Shown: positions 1 through 10,071, counted from the stretch's first letter. The stretch: DNA of 64,000 bases from DASQPR01 sp963836785 (GCA_963836785.1 CAWIKW010000012.1:54615-118614), one strand, 5' to 3'. A program made the numbers and translations. Notes: a model not told the origin generated them from the letters alone.

Positions 1-1
1 C

Positions 2-1465
<1,464 letters not shown>

Positions 1466-1610
1466 CCGAGACCTTCCGGGTGCGCGGTGAGATTTCGGTA
1501 ACTCGGTCCGACCGGTAAAACGGCGTGGTCAACCGGCTCGGGTATACGTTCATGCTGTTCTACATGCAGTTATCTGTGGCACGATTTCGTAGGTGAGGAG
1601 CAGCCCTGCC

Positions 1611-2048
1611 GTGCAGCACCTTCGTGATCTTGCGCTGCTGCGCCGGGTCCGCGACCGGATCGATCGGGAGTACGCGCAGCCGCTGGATGTCGAGGCGCTC
1701 GCCCGTGGCGTGAACATGTCGGCCGGGCATCTCAGCCGCCAGTTCCGGCTCGCCTACGGCGAGTCGCCGTACAGCTATCTCATGACGAGGCGCATCGAGC
1801 GCGCGATGGCGCTGTTGCGTCGTGGCGACCAGAGCGTCACCGAGGTGTGTTTCGCGGTCGGCTGCTCATCGTTGGGTACGTTCAGCACTCGTTTCACCGA
1901 GTTGGTTGGTGTGCCGCCGAGTACGTACCGGCGTGATGCGATCGGCGCCGCGAGCGTGGCGGCGGGGATACCGGCGTGTGTGGCCAAGCAGGTGACCAGA
2001 CCGGTCAGGAATCGAGAAGCGCGGGTCACGGAGCCGCAATTAGCCTGA
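1611..2048 (+). CDS. AraC-family HTH regulator (DNA-binding domain only)
   Basis: A 145-residue protein consisting essentially of the AraC/XylS double helix-turn-helix: first HTH around LARGVNMSAGHLSRQF, second around EVCFAVGCSSLGTFSTRF. There is no separate sensor domain, as in SoxS/MarA-size regulators. I chose GTG at 1611 because AGGTGAGGAG at 1591-1600 is a good ribosome-binding site; an in-frame GTG at 1593 would lie inside that site. The VOC gene starts 5 bases after the stop, so the two are probably co-transcribed. AraC/VOC pairs are common in actinobacteria, but the inducer is unknown. Confidence 0.88.
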   Translation: MQHLRDLALLRRVRDRIDREYAQPLDVEALARGVNMSAGHLSRQFRLAYGESPYSYLMTRRIERAMALLRRGDQSVTEVCFAVGCSSLGTFSTRFTELVGVPPSTYRRDAIGAASVAAGIPACVAKQVTRPVRNREARVTEPQLA

Positions 2049-2053
2049 CTGGT

Positions 2054-2464
2054 ATGGATATCAGTATTCACGCAAGCTTTCTTCCGCTTGACGACCCGGA
2101 CGCATCCCTGGCCTTCTATCGCGACACGCTCGGCTTCGAGGTCCGCAACGACGTCGGTAAGGGCAAGATGCGCTGGATCACGGTCGGCCCGGCTAACCAG
2201 CCCGACACAGCCATCGTTCTGCACCCGCCGGCCGCCAATCCCGGCATCACCGAGGATGAGCGGCGCACGGTCGCCGAGATGATGGCCAAGGGCACGTACG
2301 CCACGCTCCTCCTGGCCGCCAAAGACCTCGACGGCACCTTCGAGCGGCTGCAGGCCAGCGACGCCGACGTCGTACAGGAGCCGACCGAGCAGCCGTACGG
2401 CGTCCGCGACTGCGCCGTCCGGGATCCCGCGGGCAACCTGATCCGCGTCCAGGAACTGCGCTGA
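2054..2464 (+). CDS. VOC/glyoxalase superfamily protein
   Basis: 136 residues forming a single vicinal-oxygen-chelate module with two betaalphabetabetabeta halves: SIHASFLPLDDPDASLAFY at the start and the typical closing motif VRDPAGNLIRVQE. Family members include glyoxalase I, dioxygenases and drug-binding resistance proteins; the substrate here cannot be deduced. ATG at 2054 is preferred over upstream in-frame codons because conservation begins here. It directly follows the AraC regulator and probably shares its transcript. Confidence 0.87.
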   Translation: MDISIHASFLPLDDPDASLAFYRDTLGFEVRNDVGKGKMRWITVGPANQPDTAIVLHPPAANPGITEDERRTVAEMMAKGTYATLLLAAKDLDGTFERLQASDADVVQEPTEQPYGVRDCAVRDPAGNLIRVQELR

Positions 2465-2520
2465 GCCGCGCCGTGCGGGCGAGCTTCCGCCAGCATCGGA
2501 CGCCGAGGCAGTCGGCCGCG

Positions 2521-2769
2521 TCAGCGTCCCCCGGCCGCCGGATCGGCCCGGCCGACTGCCACCATCTTTTGAATCGCCTGCCGGGTCACGCCGAGTTCGC
2601 GGGCAAGGTCAGACTGGTTGAAGCCCTCAGCCAACAGTTGCTCGATGATCAGCCGGCGCTCACGGGCCAGCGACTGTGCGATCTTGTAATGCTCGATCGC
2701 CGCCGAACGGACCTCGGTCAGTCGTGCGAATAGTTCGGCGTGGTCCTGGGTCTCGATGCGCTTCATCAT
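2521..2769 (-). CDS. Small HTH DNA-binding protein, probably self-regulated
   Basis: 82 residues. A helical N-terminal part (about 1-45) precedes a clear helix-turn-helix, FNQSDLARELGVTRQAIQKMV (about 48-68), resembling Fis/sigma region 4-type HTHs. The start is ATG 2769 (ATG 2766 is the alternative): a -10 box CATAAT ends 7 bases upstream, which would give a leaderless mRNA beginning at this ATG. Two near-identical palindromes lie in and behind the promoter, so autoregulation is likely. No enzymatic domain is present; the targets are unknown. Confidence 0.75.
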   Translation of the reverse strand: MMKRIETQDHAELFARLTEVRSAAIEHYKIAQSLARERRLIIEQLLAEGFNQSDLARELGVTRQAIQKMVAVGRADPAAGGR

Positions 2770-2775
2770 GAAGAG

Positions 2776-2817
2776 ATTATGACAACCGGTGGTTGTCAGT
2801 GTCAACCACTGGTTGTC
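2776..2817 (-). promoter_or_regulatory. Promoter with two 17-bp operators for the small HTH gene
   Basis: On the minus strand TTGACA (2800-2805) and CATAAT (2776-2781) are separated by 18 bases. Palindrome 1 (GACAACC-GGT-GGTTGTC, 2781-2797) fills the spacer; palindrome 2 (GTCAACC-ACT-GGTTGTC, 2801-2817, one arm mismatch) covers and precedes the -35 box. Centre-to-centre spacing is 20 bp, about two helical turns, so two dimers could bind on one face of the DNA. Confidence 0.78.
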
Positions 2818-2877
2818 AATCTGCACGCTGGCTGAGCGCGGCACGATGACGACGTATCGCACTTCGTAGCGGAGCGA

Positions 2878-3165
2878 TCACAGGGCGACGGTCAATCGGA
2901 CCGTCAGAATGTCGCCGACCGCAAGCCGCTCGGCTTTGCGGACCGACGTCTTGACCGGTACGACGTACTGCCCGTCCTTCGGGAAGAGCGATGTCTTCCA
3001 TTCGGTCCCCCCGACGCGCGCGCCGACCGGAATCATGCCCCAGCCATAGGTCACGAACGCCGAAACGGCCTCCAGTTCGCCGCACTGTTGGTCAGGAACG
3101 GTGACGAAGTGCCACGGCGCAGGGCCCTTCCAGAACCACATCTCGCCGGTGAACACCAGATTCAT
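2878..3165 (-). CDS. DUF1905 domain protein
   Basis: 95 residues covering the whole DUF1905 domain. Family hallmarks visible are the opening FTGEMWFWKGPAPWHFVTVP, the central GWGMIPV and the closing SLFPKDGQYVVPVK...VGDILTVRL. DUF1905 proteins form a small beta-barrel of unknown function, sometimes fused to a YdeI/OmdA-like domain. It lies upstream of the HTH gene on the same strand, but 108 bases and a separate promoter lie between them, so they need not form an operon. Confidence 0.85.
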   Translation of the reverse strand: MNLVFTGEMWFWKGPAPWHFVTVPDQQCGELEAVSAFVTYGWGMIPVGARVGGTEWKTSLFPKDGQYVVPVKTSVRKAERLAVGDILTVRLTVAL

Positions 3166-3305
3166 TCGACCAGAGTAGGAGCAGTTGTGTGCTCCTGCCG
3201 CGGCCGGTCGGCGATCACTTCCACGGACCCGACGCGGACGACCGGAAGACGTCGGGGGTTCCTGGTTTGGTTGACGCCGATTGGACGTCTGATGTTGGAG
3301 GGTCG

Positions 3306-3743
3306 ATGACTACGAAGTGGACTTTGACAATCGATTGCGCGCGGCCGGCCACGCTCGCAGCGTTCTGGAAGGCGGCGCTGGGATACGTCGACGCGCCACC
3401 ACCAGAGGGCTTCGGGAGTTGGCAGGACTGGTTCCGACACTTCGAGGTCCCCGAAGACGAGTGGGACGATGGCGCCTTCCTGGCCGATCCCGACGGCGTA
3501 CGACCGGGCATCTCCTTCTTGAAAGTGCCGGAATCCAAGGTCGCAAAGAACCGGATTCACATCGACGTCAACGTCGGTGGAGGCCGCCAGGAACCGCAGG
3601 ACGCCCGCTGGTCGCGGGTGACAGACGCGGTCACCCGGCTCACCGATGCGGGTGCGACGGTGATCGGCGTGGATCCGCCGGATGGCACGCCCGACCACAT
3701 GGTGATGGCCGATCCGGAAGGAAACGAGTTCTGCGTGCTCTGA
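3306..3743 (+). CDS. VOC family protein (glyoxalase-like)
   Basis: 145 residues. Begins TTKWTLTIDCARPATLAAFWKAALGY and ends with the family closing segment DHMVMADPEGNEFCVL, as in the glyoxalase_6 subgroup. GGAGGG at 3297-3302 sits well for ATG 3306, which rules out the longer upstream open frame. Substrate unknown. It converges with the next VOC gene on the other strand; the two are different subfamilies and not a recent duplication. Confidence 0.85.
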   Translation: MTTKWTLTIDCARPATLAAFWKAALGYVDAPPPEGFGSWQDWFRHFEVPEDEWDDGAFLADPDGVRPGISFLKVPESKVAKNRIHIDVNVGGGRQEPQDARWSRVTDAVTRLTDAGATVIGVDPPDGTPDHMVMADPEGNEFCVL

Positions 3744-3790
3744 TGCCACGCGACGAAATCTCGACCCGGGCGCAACGGCTACGCCCGCGA

Positions 3791-4174
3791 TTAGCCGTCG
3801 TCGCGGCAGAGGCAGAACGGGTGGCCGACCGGGTCGAGGAGCACCCGCACGTGCTCCTGTGGTTGGTGCTCAGCCAGCGTGGCTCCGAGCGCAACCGCCT
3901 CAGCAACGGCGGAATCGAGGTCGCCGACCTGGAAGTCGAAATGCATCATGGGACGCTGTCTGCCGTCCACGGGCGGCCAGACGGGGGCCTGGTAGTCCGT
4001 TGCCTGCTGAAACACGACGTAGATGGATCCCTCAGGGGCGGCGAGGATGGCCGTTCCCGGCTCCTCGTGCCCGATGGGCCAGCCGAGCAGCTCGGAATAG
4101 AACCTTGCCAAGGCGCCGGGGTCGGGCGCTTCGATAGCCGTTCCCCACCACATGCCGCTCGTTCGAGATTGCAC
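3791..4174 (-). CDS. VOC family protein
   Basis: 127 residues: SGMWWGTAIEAPDPGALARFYSELLGW at the N-terminus and HVRVLLDPVGHPFCLC at the end, the usual two-repeat VOC layout. I use GTG 4174, which keeps the segment before MWWG; ATG 4153 is possible. Neither has a strong ribosome-binding site, so the start is uncertain by seven residues. Function not assignable. Confidence 0.83.
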   Translation of the reverse strand: MQSRTSGMWWGTAIEAPDPGALARFYSELLGWPIGHEEPGTAILAAPEGSIYVVFQQATDYQAPVWPPVDGRQRPMMHFDFQVGDLDSAVAEAVALGATLAEHQPQEHVRVLLDPVGHPFCLCRDDG

Positions 4175-4308
4175 GTCTGCAGTCTGTCGACGACGTATGA
4201 CAATGTCCAGAGCGATGTGCCGTGCCCGGGACCGGCTTCGACGCGTTGTCGTATGGTCGCGGAGGCGGTGATCGCATCGCGGTCGCCATACGTGTTAAGG
4301 AGGTTCGG

Positions 4309-5001
4309 ATGAGCGACGCGCGACCGAGTGGGTCGTTCACCGCGTCGGCCTGGCGCGAAATCGCCGGGTGGCGCGACGCCGTTGCCGGCATGCCGTTCAT
4401 CCGGGCGTTGGCGGACGGGTCGCTAGCGGCGGACGCGTTCGGGTTCTACCTCGCCCAGGATGCCGCGTACCTCGTGGAGTTCGCCCGTGCACTGTCGGTC
4501 GCCAGTCAGTTGGCGCCGACTCGGGCGGGGCAGACGTTCTTTGCCGGGTCCGCACATCAGGCGTTAGAGGTCGAGTCGGTGCTGCATCGCGACTGGCTGA
4601 GCCGGCACGGCGCGGCTCAGGACGTTCCGGTCTCGCCGGTGACCGCGGCCTACACCGACCACCTCCTGGCGGTCGGGTCCCGGGACGGATATGCCGTACT
4701 GGTCGCCGCACTACTGCCGTGCTATTGGCTGTACGCACATATCGGCACCGTGGTGTTGGCGGAGGCCGGCGATTTGGGCGCCCACCCGTACGGGCAGTGG
4801 ATTGCGACCTACGCCGACGTCGCGTTCCAGGAAGCCGCCATGACCGCCTGCGACCTCGCCGACCACGCGGCTGACGGCGCCGACGCGACCACGCGCGCTC
4901 GGATGTTGACCATGTTCGCCCGCTCCTCCATGCACGAATACCTGTTCTTCGATCAGGGCATGTCGCAGCCGGACTGGCCAACACCGCCGGCCGCCGGATG
5001 A
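4309..5001 (+). CDS. tenA: TenA/thiaminase II-family protein
   Basis: 230 residues of the all-helical TenA fold. Key residues visible: Asp51 in YLAQDAAYL, Cys138 in LLPCYWLY (the nucleophile position) and Glu210 in MHEYLFFDQG. TenA proteins hydrolyse aminopyrimidines or thiamin to recycle the HMP moiety of vitamin B1. The ribosome-binding site AAGGAGG (4297-4303) fixes ATG 4309. No other thiamin gene and no TPP riboswitch lie nearby, so a salvage or regulatory role is inferred only from the family. The cation transporter begins 31 bases downstream on the same strand. Confidence 0.88.
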   Translation: MSDARPSGSFTASAWREIAGWRDAVAGMPFIRALADGSLAADAFGFYLAQDAAYLVEFARALSVASQLAPTRAGQTFFAGSAHQALEVESVLHRDWLSRHGAAQDVPVSPVTAAYTDHLLAVGSRDGYAVLVAALLPCYWLYAHIGTVVLAEAGDLGAHPYGQWIATYADVAFQEAAMTACDLADHAADGADATTRARMLTMFARSSMHEYLFFDQGMSQPDWPTPPAAG

Positions 5002-5032
5002 CCGATCGGGCAACATCGACAGCGAGGGCTCT

Positions 5033-5659
5033 GTGACCAAAGGGCAGTCAGCAATCGATGACGGCTATGCCTCGTTGGTCCGGCGAGGGCTTCTGCTCGA
5101 GTACACGACCTTGGGCTGGAACGTCGTCGGCATCGTGGTCCTCGCCTGGAGCGCGATCACCGCACGATCGGTGGCGTTGGCCGGTTTCGGGTTGGACTCA
5201 CTGATCGAGATCGGCGCCTCGATCGTCGTGGTGTGGGAGCTGTCCGGCGCCGACGAACGACGTCAACAGCGAGCGCTGCGGTTGATCGCGGTCGCGTTCG
5301 CATTGTTGGCCGCGTACCTGGCGGTCCAGTCGAGTGTCGTACTGATCGTCGGCTACCAGCCTCGGCACAGCCCGACCGGCATCGTGTGGACCGCGGCGAC
5401 CGGCGCGGTCATGTTCGCGTTGGCCGCGGGCAAGGCCAGCACCGGACGAGCTCTGCACAATCCGGTCCTGACGGCCGAAGGTCGGGTTACCGTCGTCGAC
5501 GGTGTGCTTGCCATCGCGGTGCTGGTCGGCCTGGTTCTCAATGCGGCGTACGGATTGTGGTGGGCGGACCCGGTGGCCGGATACGTGCTTGTCTTCTATG
5601 CGATCCGGGAAGTCCGCACGATCATCGGCAGCAACGAAGGGCGGACACCGACTTCGTAA
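5033..5659 (+). CDS. CDF-like cation transporter, small form
   Basis: 208 residues with about six predicted membrane helices (for example VVGIVVLAWSAITARSVALAGF, VVDGVLAIAVLVGLVL and WWADPVAGYVLVFYAI). The segment GFGLDSLIEIGASIVVVWEL matches the second helix of cation-diffusion-facilitator proteins and retains the Asp, but the usual histidine-rich metal sites and the cytosolic C-terminal domain are absent. Metal specificity is unknown. The start is GTG 5033, probably co-transcribed with tenA. Confidence 0.75.
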   Translation: MTKGQSAIDDGYASLVRRGLLLEYTTLGWNVVGIVVLAWSAITARSVALAGFGLDSLIEIGASIVVVWELSGADERRQQRALRLIAVAFALLAAYLAVQSSVVLIVGYQPRHSPTGIVWTAATGAVMFALAAGKASTGRALHNPVLTAEGRVTVVDGVLAIAVLVGLVLNAAYGLWWADPVAGYVLVFYAIREVRTIIGSNEGRTPTS

Positions 5660-5676
5660 TCGAGTACGGTCGCCGA

Positions 5677-6351
5677 ATGCGTACGCCGCCACTTCCCGGC
5701 GCGCTGGCGCCGGTAACCGCCGACCGGCTCGCATCTCGCGCCGTCGGCCGACCAACGCAGGCAACCCGGCCGATCACGATCGACGAGTACGACCCGGCGT
5801 GGCCGGCGATGTTCGCTCGCGAGGAAATCCGCATCCGGCAGGCGCTCGGGCCAGTCGTGATCGCGATCGACCACGTCGGATCGACGGCAGTGCCCGGCCT
5901 TGCGGCCAAGAACCGTCTCGACATCGACCTGATCGTCGCCGATCCGGCGGACGAATCCGCCTACGTTGCGGCCCTCGAGCCGGCCGGCTACGTGCTGCGG
6001 ACGCGCGAACCCGATTGGTACGAGCATCGCTGCTTGTGGACGCATGATCACGGCGTCAATCTTCACGTCTTCGGGCCGGACTGCGACGAGCATCTGCGCC
6101 ATCTGATGTTCCGTGATTGGTTGCGGGAACATCCGGACGATCGCGACCGGTACGCCGCCGAGAAGCGCCAGATCGCCGCGGCCCATCCGATGGACATCGT
6201 CGAGTACGTCAATCAGAAGGCGGCCATCGTCATCGAGATCCTTCGGAAGGCCGGCTGCCCGGACTCGCGCGGTGACTCGGGCTCGCGCGATGACTCCTGC
6301 TCGCGCGGTGACTCGGACTTGCACGATAACGAAGCGCAAGTCGGCGCCTAA
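5677..6351 (+). CDS. GrpB/UPF0157 family protein with repeated tail
   Basis: 224 residues. The GrpB core (about 35-185) has YDPAWPAMFAREE, DHVGSTAVPGLAAKNRLDIDLIV and a closing YVNQKAAIVIEIL; the family has a nucleotidyltransferase-like fold, and several members are fused to CoaE or other kinases. Residues 195-219 are an unusual Asp/Ser/Arg tail encoded by 18-bp tandem repeats (6262-6333). ATG 5677 sits 17 bases after the transporter stop. Function is unproven. Confidence 0.82.
   Translation: MRTPPLPGALAPVTADRLASRAVGRPTQATRPITIDEYDPAWPAMFAREEIRIRQALGPVVIAIDHVGSTAVPGLAAKNRLDIDLIVADPADESAYVAALEPAGYVLRTREPDWYEHRCLWTHDHGVNLHVFGPDCDEHLRHLMFRDWLREHPDDRDRYAAEKRQIAAAHPMDIVEYVNQKAAIVIEILRKAGCPDSRGDSGSRDDSCSRGDSDLHDNEAQVGA
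6262..6333 (+). repeat. 18-bp tandem repeats in the 3' end of the GrpB gene
   Basis: Three units of GACTCGCGCGGTGACTCG type (6262-6279, 6280-6297, 6298-6315) and a fourth degraded copy (6316-6333). The repeats stay in frame and encode a DSRGDS-like tail. Confidence 0.85.
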
Positions 6352-6359
6352 GCGCGGGA

Positions 6360-6884
6360 TCAGAGCGGCGTACGTGCGTTGCGCAGCCGAATCCCGGAGA
6401 ACGCTACGGTCGACACGATCACCGCTCGCCACCACGGCGCCAGGTCATCTACGAGTCGCAGTTCGATGCCGGCCGCTTCGTGCAACGCGAATAGTTCACC
6501 GACGGGCTCGGCCGGTCCGAGTGGTTGCACTGTCTGCGACGTCACCCAGGCCGCGTCGCCGAACCGTCGAAACGACTCCGCGGCGAACCGGTAGGCGTAC
6601 ACACGCGCCGACTGTATCGAACCCAGCCAGCCGTACTCGATCATGTGGACGCGAGTCGCCGACGGACCGAGTACGGCCAGCTTGTCCTCTGCGGTCGTCG
6701 ACGGGACCGACCACGCCATCGCGCGCGGGCACTGGCGCGGAAACCAGTACGCAGGCGCCTGCTGCGCGTCGACGGCCCAGACGTACGCCTCGGGCTGGCG
6801 AGCCGTGGCCGCCACGTGCGGCTCGAACGACCGGATCGTCGGGTCTTCGGAGAAATGCAGCAACTCGCCGGCATTGGGTCGCAT
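6360..6884 (-). CDS. DUF6886 family protein
   Basis: 174 residues. The N-terminus MRPNAGELLHFSEDPTI and the segment YVWAVDAQQAPAYWFPRQCPRAM are the conserved core of an uncharacterised actinobacterial family (DUF6886). The opening resembles DUF952/ADP-ribose-associated folds, but no catalytic motif is evident. It ends 8 bases from the convergent GrpB stop and is divergent from the YbaK-like gene, with 61 bases between the starts. Confidence 0.82.
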   Translation of the reverse strand: MRPNAGELLHFSEDPTIRSFEPHVAATARQPEAYVWAVDAQQAPAYWFPRQCPRAMAWSVPSTTAEDKLAVLGPSATRVHMIEYGWLGSIQSARVYAYRFAAESFRRFGDAAWVTSQTVQPLGPAEPVGELFALHEAAGIELRLVDDLAPWWRAVIVSTVAFSGIRLRNARTPL

Positions 6885-6945
6885 CGCTTCACCTTGGCCG
6901 ACGCCTCAACCGCCCGGCAACGCCAATACGGCAAGATGCACTTCT

Positions 6946-7491
6946 GTGATCGGAAAACTCGAAACCGCACCGGCCCGCACCCGTACCGACCTCCTGGCCG
7001 CACCCGTCACGGCCGCCCTGGCGTCCTGGAGCGGCGCGACGAACGTCGACGACATCGAGGTCGCCGCGATCGATCCGGATCTCGCCGACACGGCCGCGTT
7101 CTGCGCCGCGTACGACGTCGGGCTGGACGTGAGCGCGAACTGTGTCGTGGTGGCCGGCAAGCGCGAAGGCGTACAGCGGTTCGCCGCCTGCATGGTGCTC
7201 GCGACCACCCGCGCCGACGTGAACAACGTCGTGCGCCGCCTGCTGGACGTACGCAAGCTGAGCTTTGCCCCGATGGACACGGCGGTCAGCGAGACCGGCA
7301 TGGAGTACGGCGGCATCACGCCGATCGGGCTGCCGGCCGCGTGGCCGATCTACGTCGACGCCGCCGTCGCAGCGACGCCACTGGTCGTCATCGGCTCCGG
7401 CGTGCGCCGAAGCAAGATCGTGCTACCCGGCGGGACCCTCGCCGAACTGCCGAATGCTCAGGTCGTCGACGGTCTGGCCAACCCGATCTAG
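6946..7491 (+). CDS. YbaK/ProX-type aminoacyl-tRNA deacylase domain protein
   Basis: 181 residues. The YbaK fold covers about residues 50-170, with the invariant lysine in DVRKLSFA and the GMEYGGITPIGLP motif. Such free-standing domains hydrolyse mischarged tRNAs. The start is GTG 6946; the longer in-frame extension overlaps the divergent DUF6886 gene and has no family similarity. The nearby ProS also carries an editing domain of the same fold, but the two genes are not in one operon. Confidence 0.85.
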   Translation: MIGKLETAPARTRTDLLAAPVTAALASWSGATNVDDIEVAAIDPDLADTAAFCAAYDVGLDVSANCVVVAGKREGVQRFAACMVLATTRADVNNVVRRLLDVRKLSFAPMDTAVSETGMEYGGITPIGLPAAWPIYVDAAVAATPLVVIGSGVRRSKIVLPGGTLAELPNAQVVDGLANPI

Positions 7492-7553
7492 CGAGCCGCC
7501 ACGCCGGACGCCGCCCACCACGAGAGAGGCCGCCACCAGGCGCCGAGCGAGAG

Positions 7554-8279
7554 TCAGACCTCGCACACGTCGTCGTCGCAGGCCGGCCCGGCCGGGCCGA
7601 CCGGCTGAAGCTTGACCGACTCGCCTTCGCGTCGCTGCACCTCGCGGAGCGTCGCCAGCAGCGTCGCCGGGTCCTGGGCGCCCGAGACCGCGTACTTCCC
7701 CGCGAACACGAACGTCGGCACGCTGGAGATCCCGAGCGCGTACGCCTCCTGGATCTCGGCGGTGACCTCGGCCACGCCGGCGTCCGAGTGGAGGAATTCC
7801 CGTACCGCCGATTCATCGAGCCCGGCCTCGACGGCGATGGCGGTGAGCTCGTCGATCGAGCCGATGTTGCGGCCTTCGGTGAAATGCGCGCGGTGCAGGG
7901 CCTCGACGACCGCCGGTCCGACGCCCTCGCGTGTCGCATACCAGGCGAGCCGGTGCGCGGTGAAGGTGTTGGCGATCAGCGCGGTGTCGTAATGCATCTC
8001 GATGCCGTCGGCCGCGGCGACCTGGGTGGTGTGGCTGGTCAGTTGGCGGGCCCGTTCGGGGCCGCCGAACTTGGGGGCGAGCCAGTCGAGCAGCGGATGC
8101 GCGTCCTTCGGCGTCGACGGATCGAGCTGGAACGGCTTATAGGTCAGGTTCACGTCGCCGTCGAAGTCGGCGAGCGCGGCCTCGAGCCGGCGCTTGCCTA
8201 TGTAGCACCACGGGCAGACGACGTCGGAGTAAATGTCGATGTCCACGTCAGGGTGCAACTCCGGGACCAGGCCCGGCAT
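7554..8279 (-). CDS. DsbA/FrnE-like thioredoxin-fold oxidoreductase
   Basis: 241 residues. The redox motif C22-P-W-C25 (SDVVCPWCYIGKRR) is followed by the helical DSBA insertion and the cis-proline segment GISSVPTFVF. No signal peptide is visible, so it is cytoplasmic, as for FrnE-type disulfide isomerases. The last residues CDDDVCEV add another cysteine pair. It starts 40 bases after the proS stop on the same strand, so it is probably transcribed with proS. Confidence 0.88.
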   Translation of the reverse strand: MPGLVPELHPDVDIDIYSDVVCPWCYIGKRRLEAALADFDGDVNLTYKPFQLDPSTPKDAHPLLDWLAPKFGGPERARQLTSHTTQVAAADGIEMHYDTALIANTFTAHRLAWYATREGVGPAVVEALHRAHFTEGRNIGSIDELTAIAVEAGLDESAVREFLHSDAGVAEVTAEIQEAYALGISSVPTFVFAGKYAVSGAQDPATLLATLREVQRREGESVKLQPVGPAGPACDDDVCEV

Positions 8280-8319
8280 TTCACGGTGGACCCTCGAATC
8301 GGCCCCGTCGTGGTCCGGG

Positions 8320-10071
8320 TCACGCGTCGAACGCGGCAACCAGTCGATCCACAACCTCTTCCACGGGTACGTCCTCTCGCGCGCCGCTGCGCCGATCACG
8401 CAATTCCACGTATCCGTGGGTGAGTCGCCGCCCGACGACCACCGACCAGGGCACGCCCAGGAGTTCGGCGTCGGTGAACTTCACGCCGGCCGAGACACCG
8501 GTCCGGTCGTCCACGATCGCGCGCAGCCCGGCCGCGGCGAGGTTGTCTCCGAGTCCGAGGGCCGCGTCGATCTGGGCGTTGCCGGTCGCGACCACCTGCA
8601 CGTCGGCCGGTGCGACGGATGGCGGCCACACCAGGCCACGCTCGTCGTGATGCTGTTCGACGATCGTCGCCATCGCCCGGGTGATGCCGATGCCGTACGA
8701 GCCCATGGTGATCCGGATCGGCTGGCCGTCGGCGCCGAGGGCGTCCAGGCCGAACACGTCGGCGTACCGCCGGCCCAGCGCGAAGATGTGACCGATCTCG
8801 ATACCCCGACGGATCTCCAACGGCCCGCCACACCTCGGGCACGCGTCGCCGGCGCGGATCTCGACGGCCTCGATGGTGCCGTCGGGCGTGAAGTCGCGGC
8901 CGGCCACCACATTGATCGCATGCCGGCCCGGCTCATTGGCACCGGTCACCCAGGCCGTGCCACTGACGACGCGCGGATCGACGAGGTAGCGGAACTTGGC
9001 CGGGCCCTGCGGGCCGATGTAACCGCGGACGAGGTCCGGACGCGTCGCGAAGTCGTCGAACATGGCGACGGTCGCCGGATAGAGCAGCGCGCCGACCCGC
9101 TTCAGATCGACCTCGCGGTTGCCCGGCACGCCGATCACCAGGAGGTCGGCCGTACCGTCCGGGTCGGTGACCTGCAGTACGACGTTCTTGAGTGTGTCGG
9201 CGGCCCGCCAGTCGGCCCGGCCACCGGCCCGCTGCGCGTTGACGACGGAGACGAGCGACTCGATCGTCGGCGTATCGGGGGTGTCGAGCACCTGGAGCTC
9301 GGCATGGCGCAACGGATCCGATGCCGGCGGCGCGGGCGTCGTCACCGCCTCGGTGTTCGCCGAGTAGCCGCACGCCGGGCACGCGACGTACGTGTCCTCG
9401 CCGACCTCCGCGTCGGCCAGGAACTCCTCGGAGGCGGATCCACCCATCGCGCCGGACATGGCCGACACGATCGTGTAGCGCAGCCCGAGCCGGTCGAAAA
9501 TTCGTTGGTACGCCTCGCGATGGGCTAGATAGGAGGCACGCTGGCCGTCGTCATCGAGGTCGAATGAGTAGGCGTCTTTCATCATGAACTCACGCGTCCG
9601 CAACAATCCGGCGCGCGGACGCGGCTCGTCCCGGAACTTCGTCTGCATCTGGTAGAGGATCACCGGATAGTCCCGGTAGCTGGCGCAGATGTCCTTCACC
9701 AGCAGGGTGAACAGCTCCTCATGCGTCGGCGCGAGCAGATGGTCGGCGCCTCGCCGGTCCTTGAGCCGGAAGATCTCCTGGCCGTATTCGGCCCACCGAC
9801 CGCTCGCCTCGTACGGCTCCCGGGGCAGCAGCGACGGGAACTGGACCTGCTGGCCGCCGATCGCCCGCATTTCGTCGTGAATCACGTCGGCAATGCGGTC
9901 CACGACGAGTTTGCCGAGCGGCATCAACGTGTAGCCGCCGCTGGCCGCGCGACGGATATAACCGGCCCGCACCAGCAACCGGTGGCTCGGCACCTCGGCT
10001 TCGGCCGGATCCTCACGCAGCGTACGGAGGAACATGGTCGACATCCGCAGGGCGGCCTTCCGGTCGGGCAT
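8320..10071 (-). CDS. proS: Prolyl-tRNA synthetase (bacterial type with editing domain)
   Basis: 583 residues, normal for bacterial ProS. Class II motif 2 is KFRDEPRPRAGLLRTREFMMKDAY and motif 3 is GSYGIGITRAM; between them lies a YbaK-like editing insertion (ADTLKNVVLQV...LLVIGVPGNREVDLKRV). The C-terminal anticodon-binding domain ends VEEVVDRLVAAF. It charges tRNA-Pro and edits Ala-tRNA-Pro. ATG 10071 is used; ATG 10044 (MSTMFLRTL) is also possible because neither has a strong ribosome-binding site. Further upstream codons in the same open frame show no ProS similarity. Confidence 0.95.
   Translation of the reverse strand: MPDRKAALRMSTMFLRTLREDPAEAEVPSHRLLVRAGYIRRAASGGYTLMPLGKLVVDRIADVIHDEMRAIGGQQVQFPSLLPREPYEASGRWAEYGQEIFRLKDRRGADHLLAPTHEELFTLLVKDICASYRDYPVILYQMQTKFRDEPRPRAGLLRTREFMMKDAYSFDLDDDGQRASYLAHREAYQRIFDRLGLRYTIVSAMSGAMGGSASEEFLADAEVGEDTYVACPACGYSANTEAVTTPAPPASDPLRHAELQVLDTPDTPTIESLVSVVNAQRAGGRADWRAADTLKNVVLQVTDPDGTADLLVIGVPGNREVDLKRVGALLYPATVAMFDDFATRPDLVRGYIGPQGPAKFRYLVDPRVVSGTAWVTGANEPGRHAINVVAGRDFTPDGTIEAVEIRAGDACPRCGGPLEIRRGIEIGHIFALGRRYADVFGLDALGADGQPIRITMGSYGIGITRAMATIVEQHHDERGLVWPPSVAPADVQVVATGNAQIDAALGLGDNLAAAGLRAIVDDRTGVSAGVKFTDAELLGVPWSVVVGRRLTHGYVELRDRRSGAREDVPVEEVVDRLVAAFDA

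Noticed and set aside
4175..4308. TPP riboswitch before tenA
   Set aside because: No CTGAGA or ACCTGA-type core found; only a normal ribosome-binding site.
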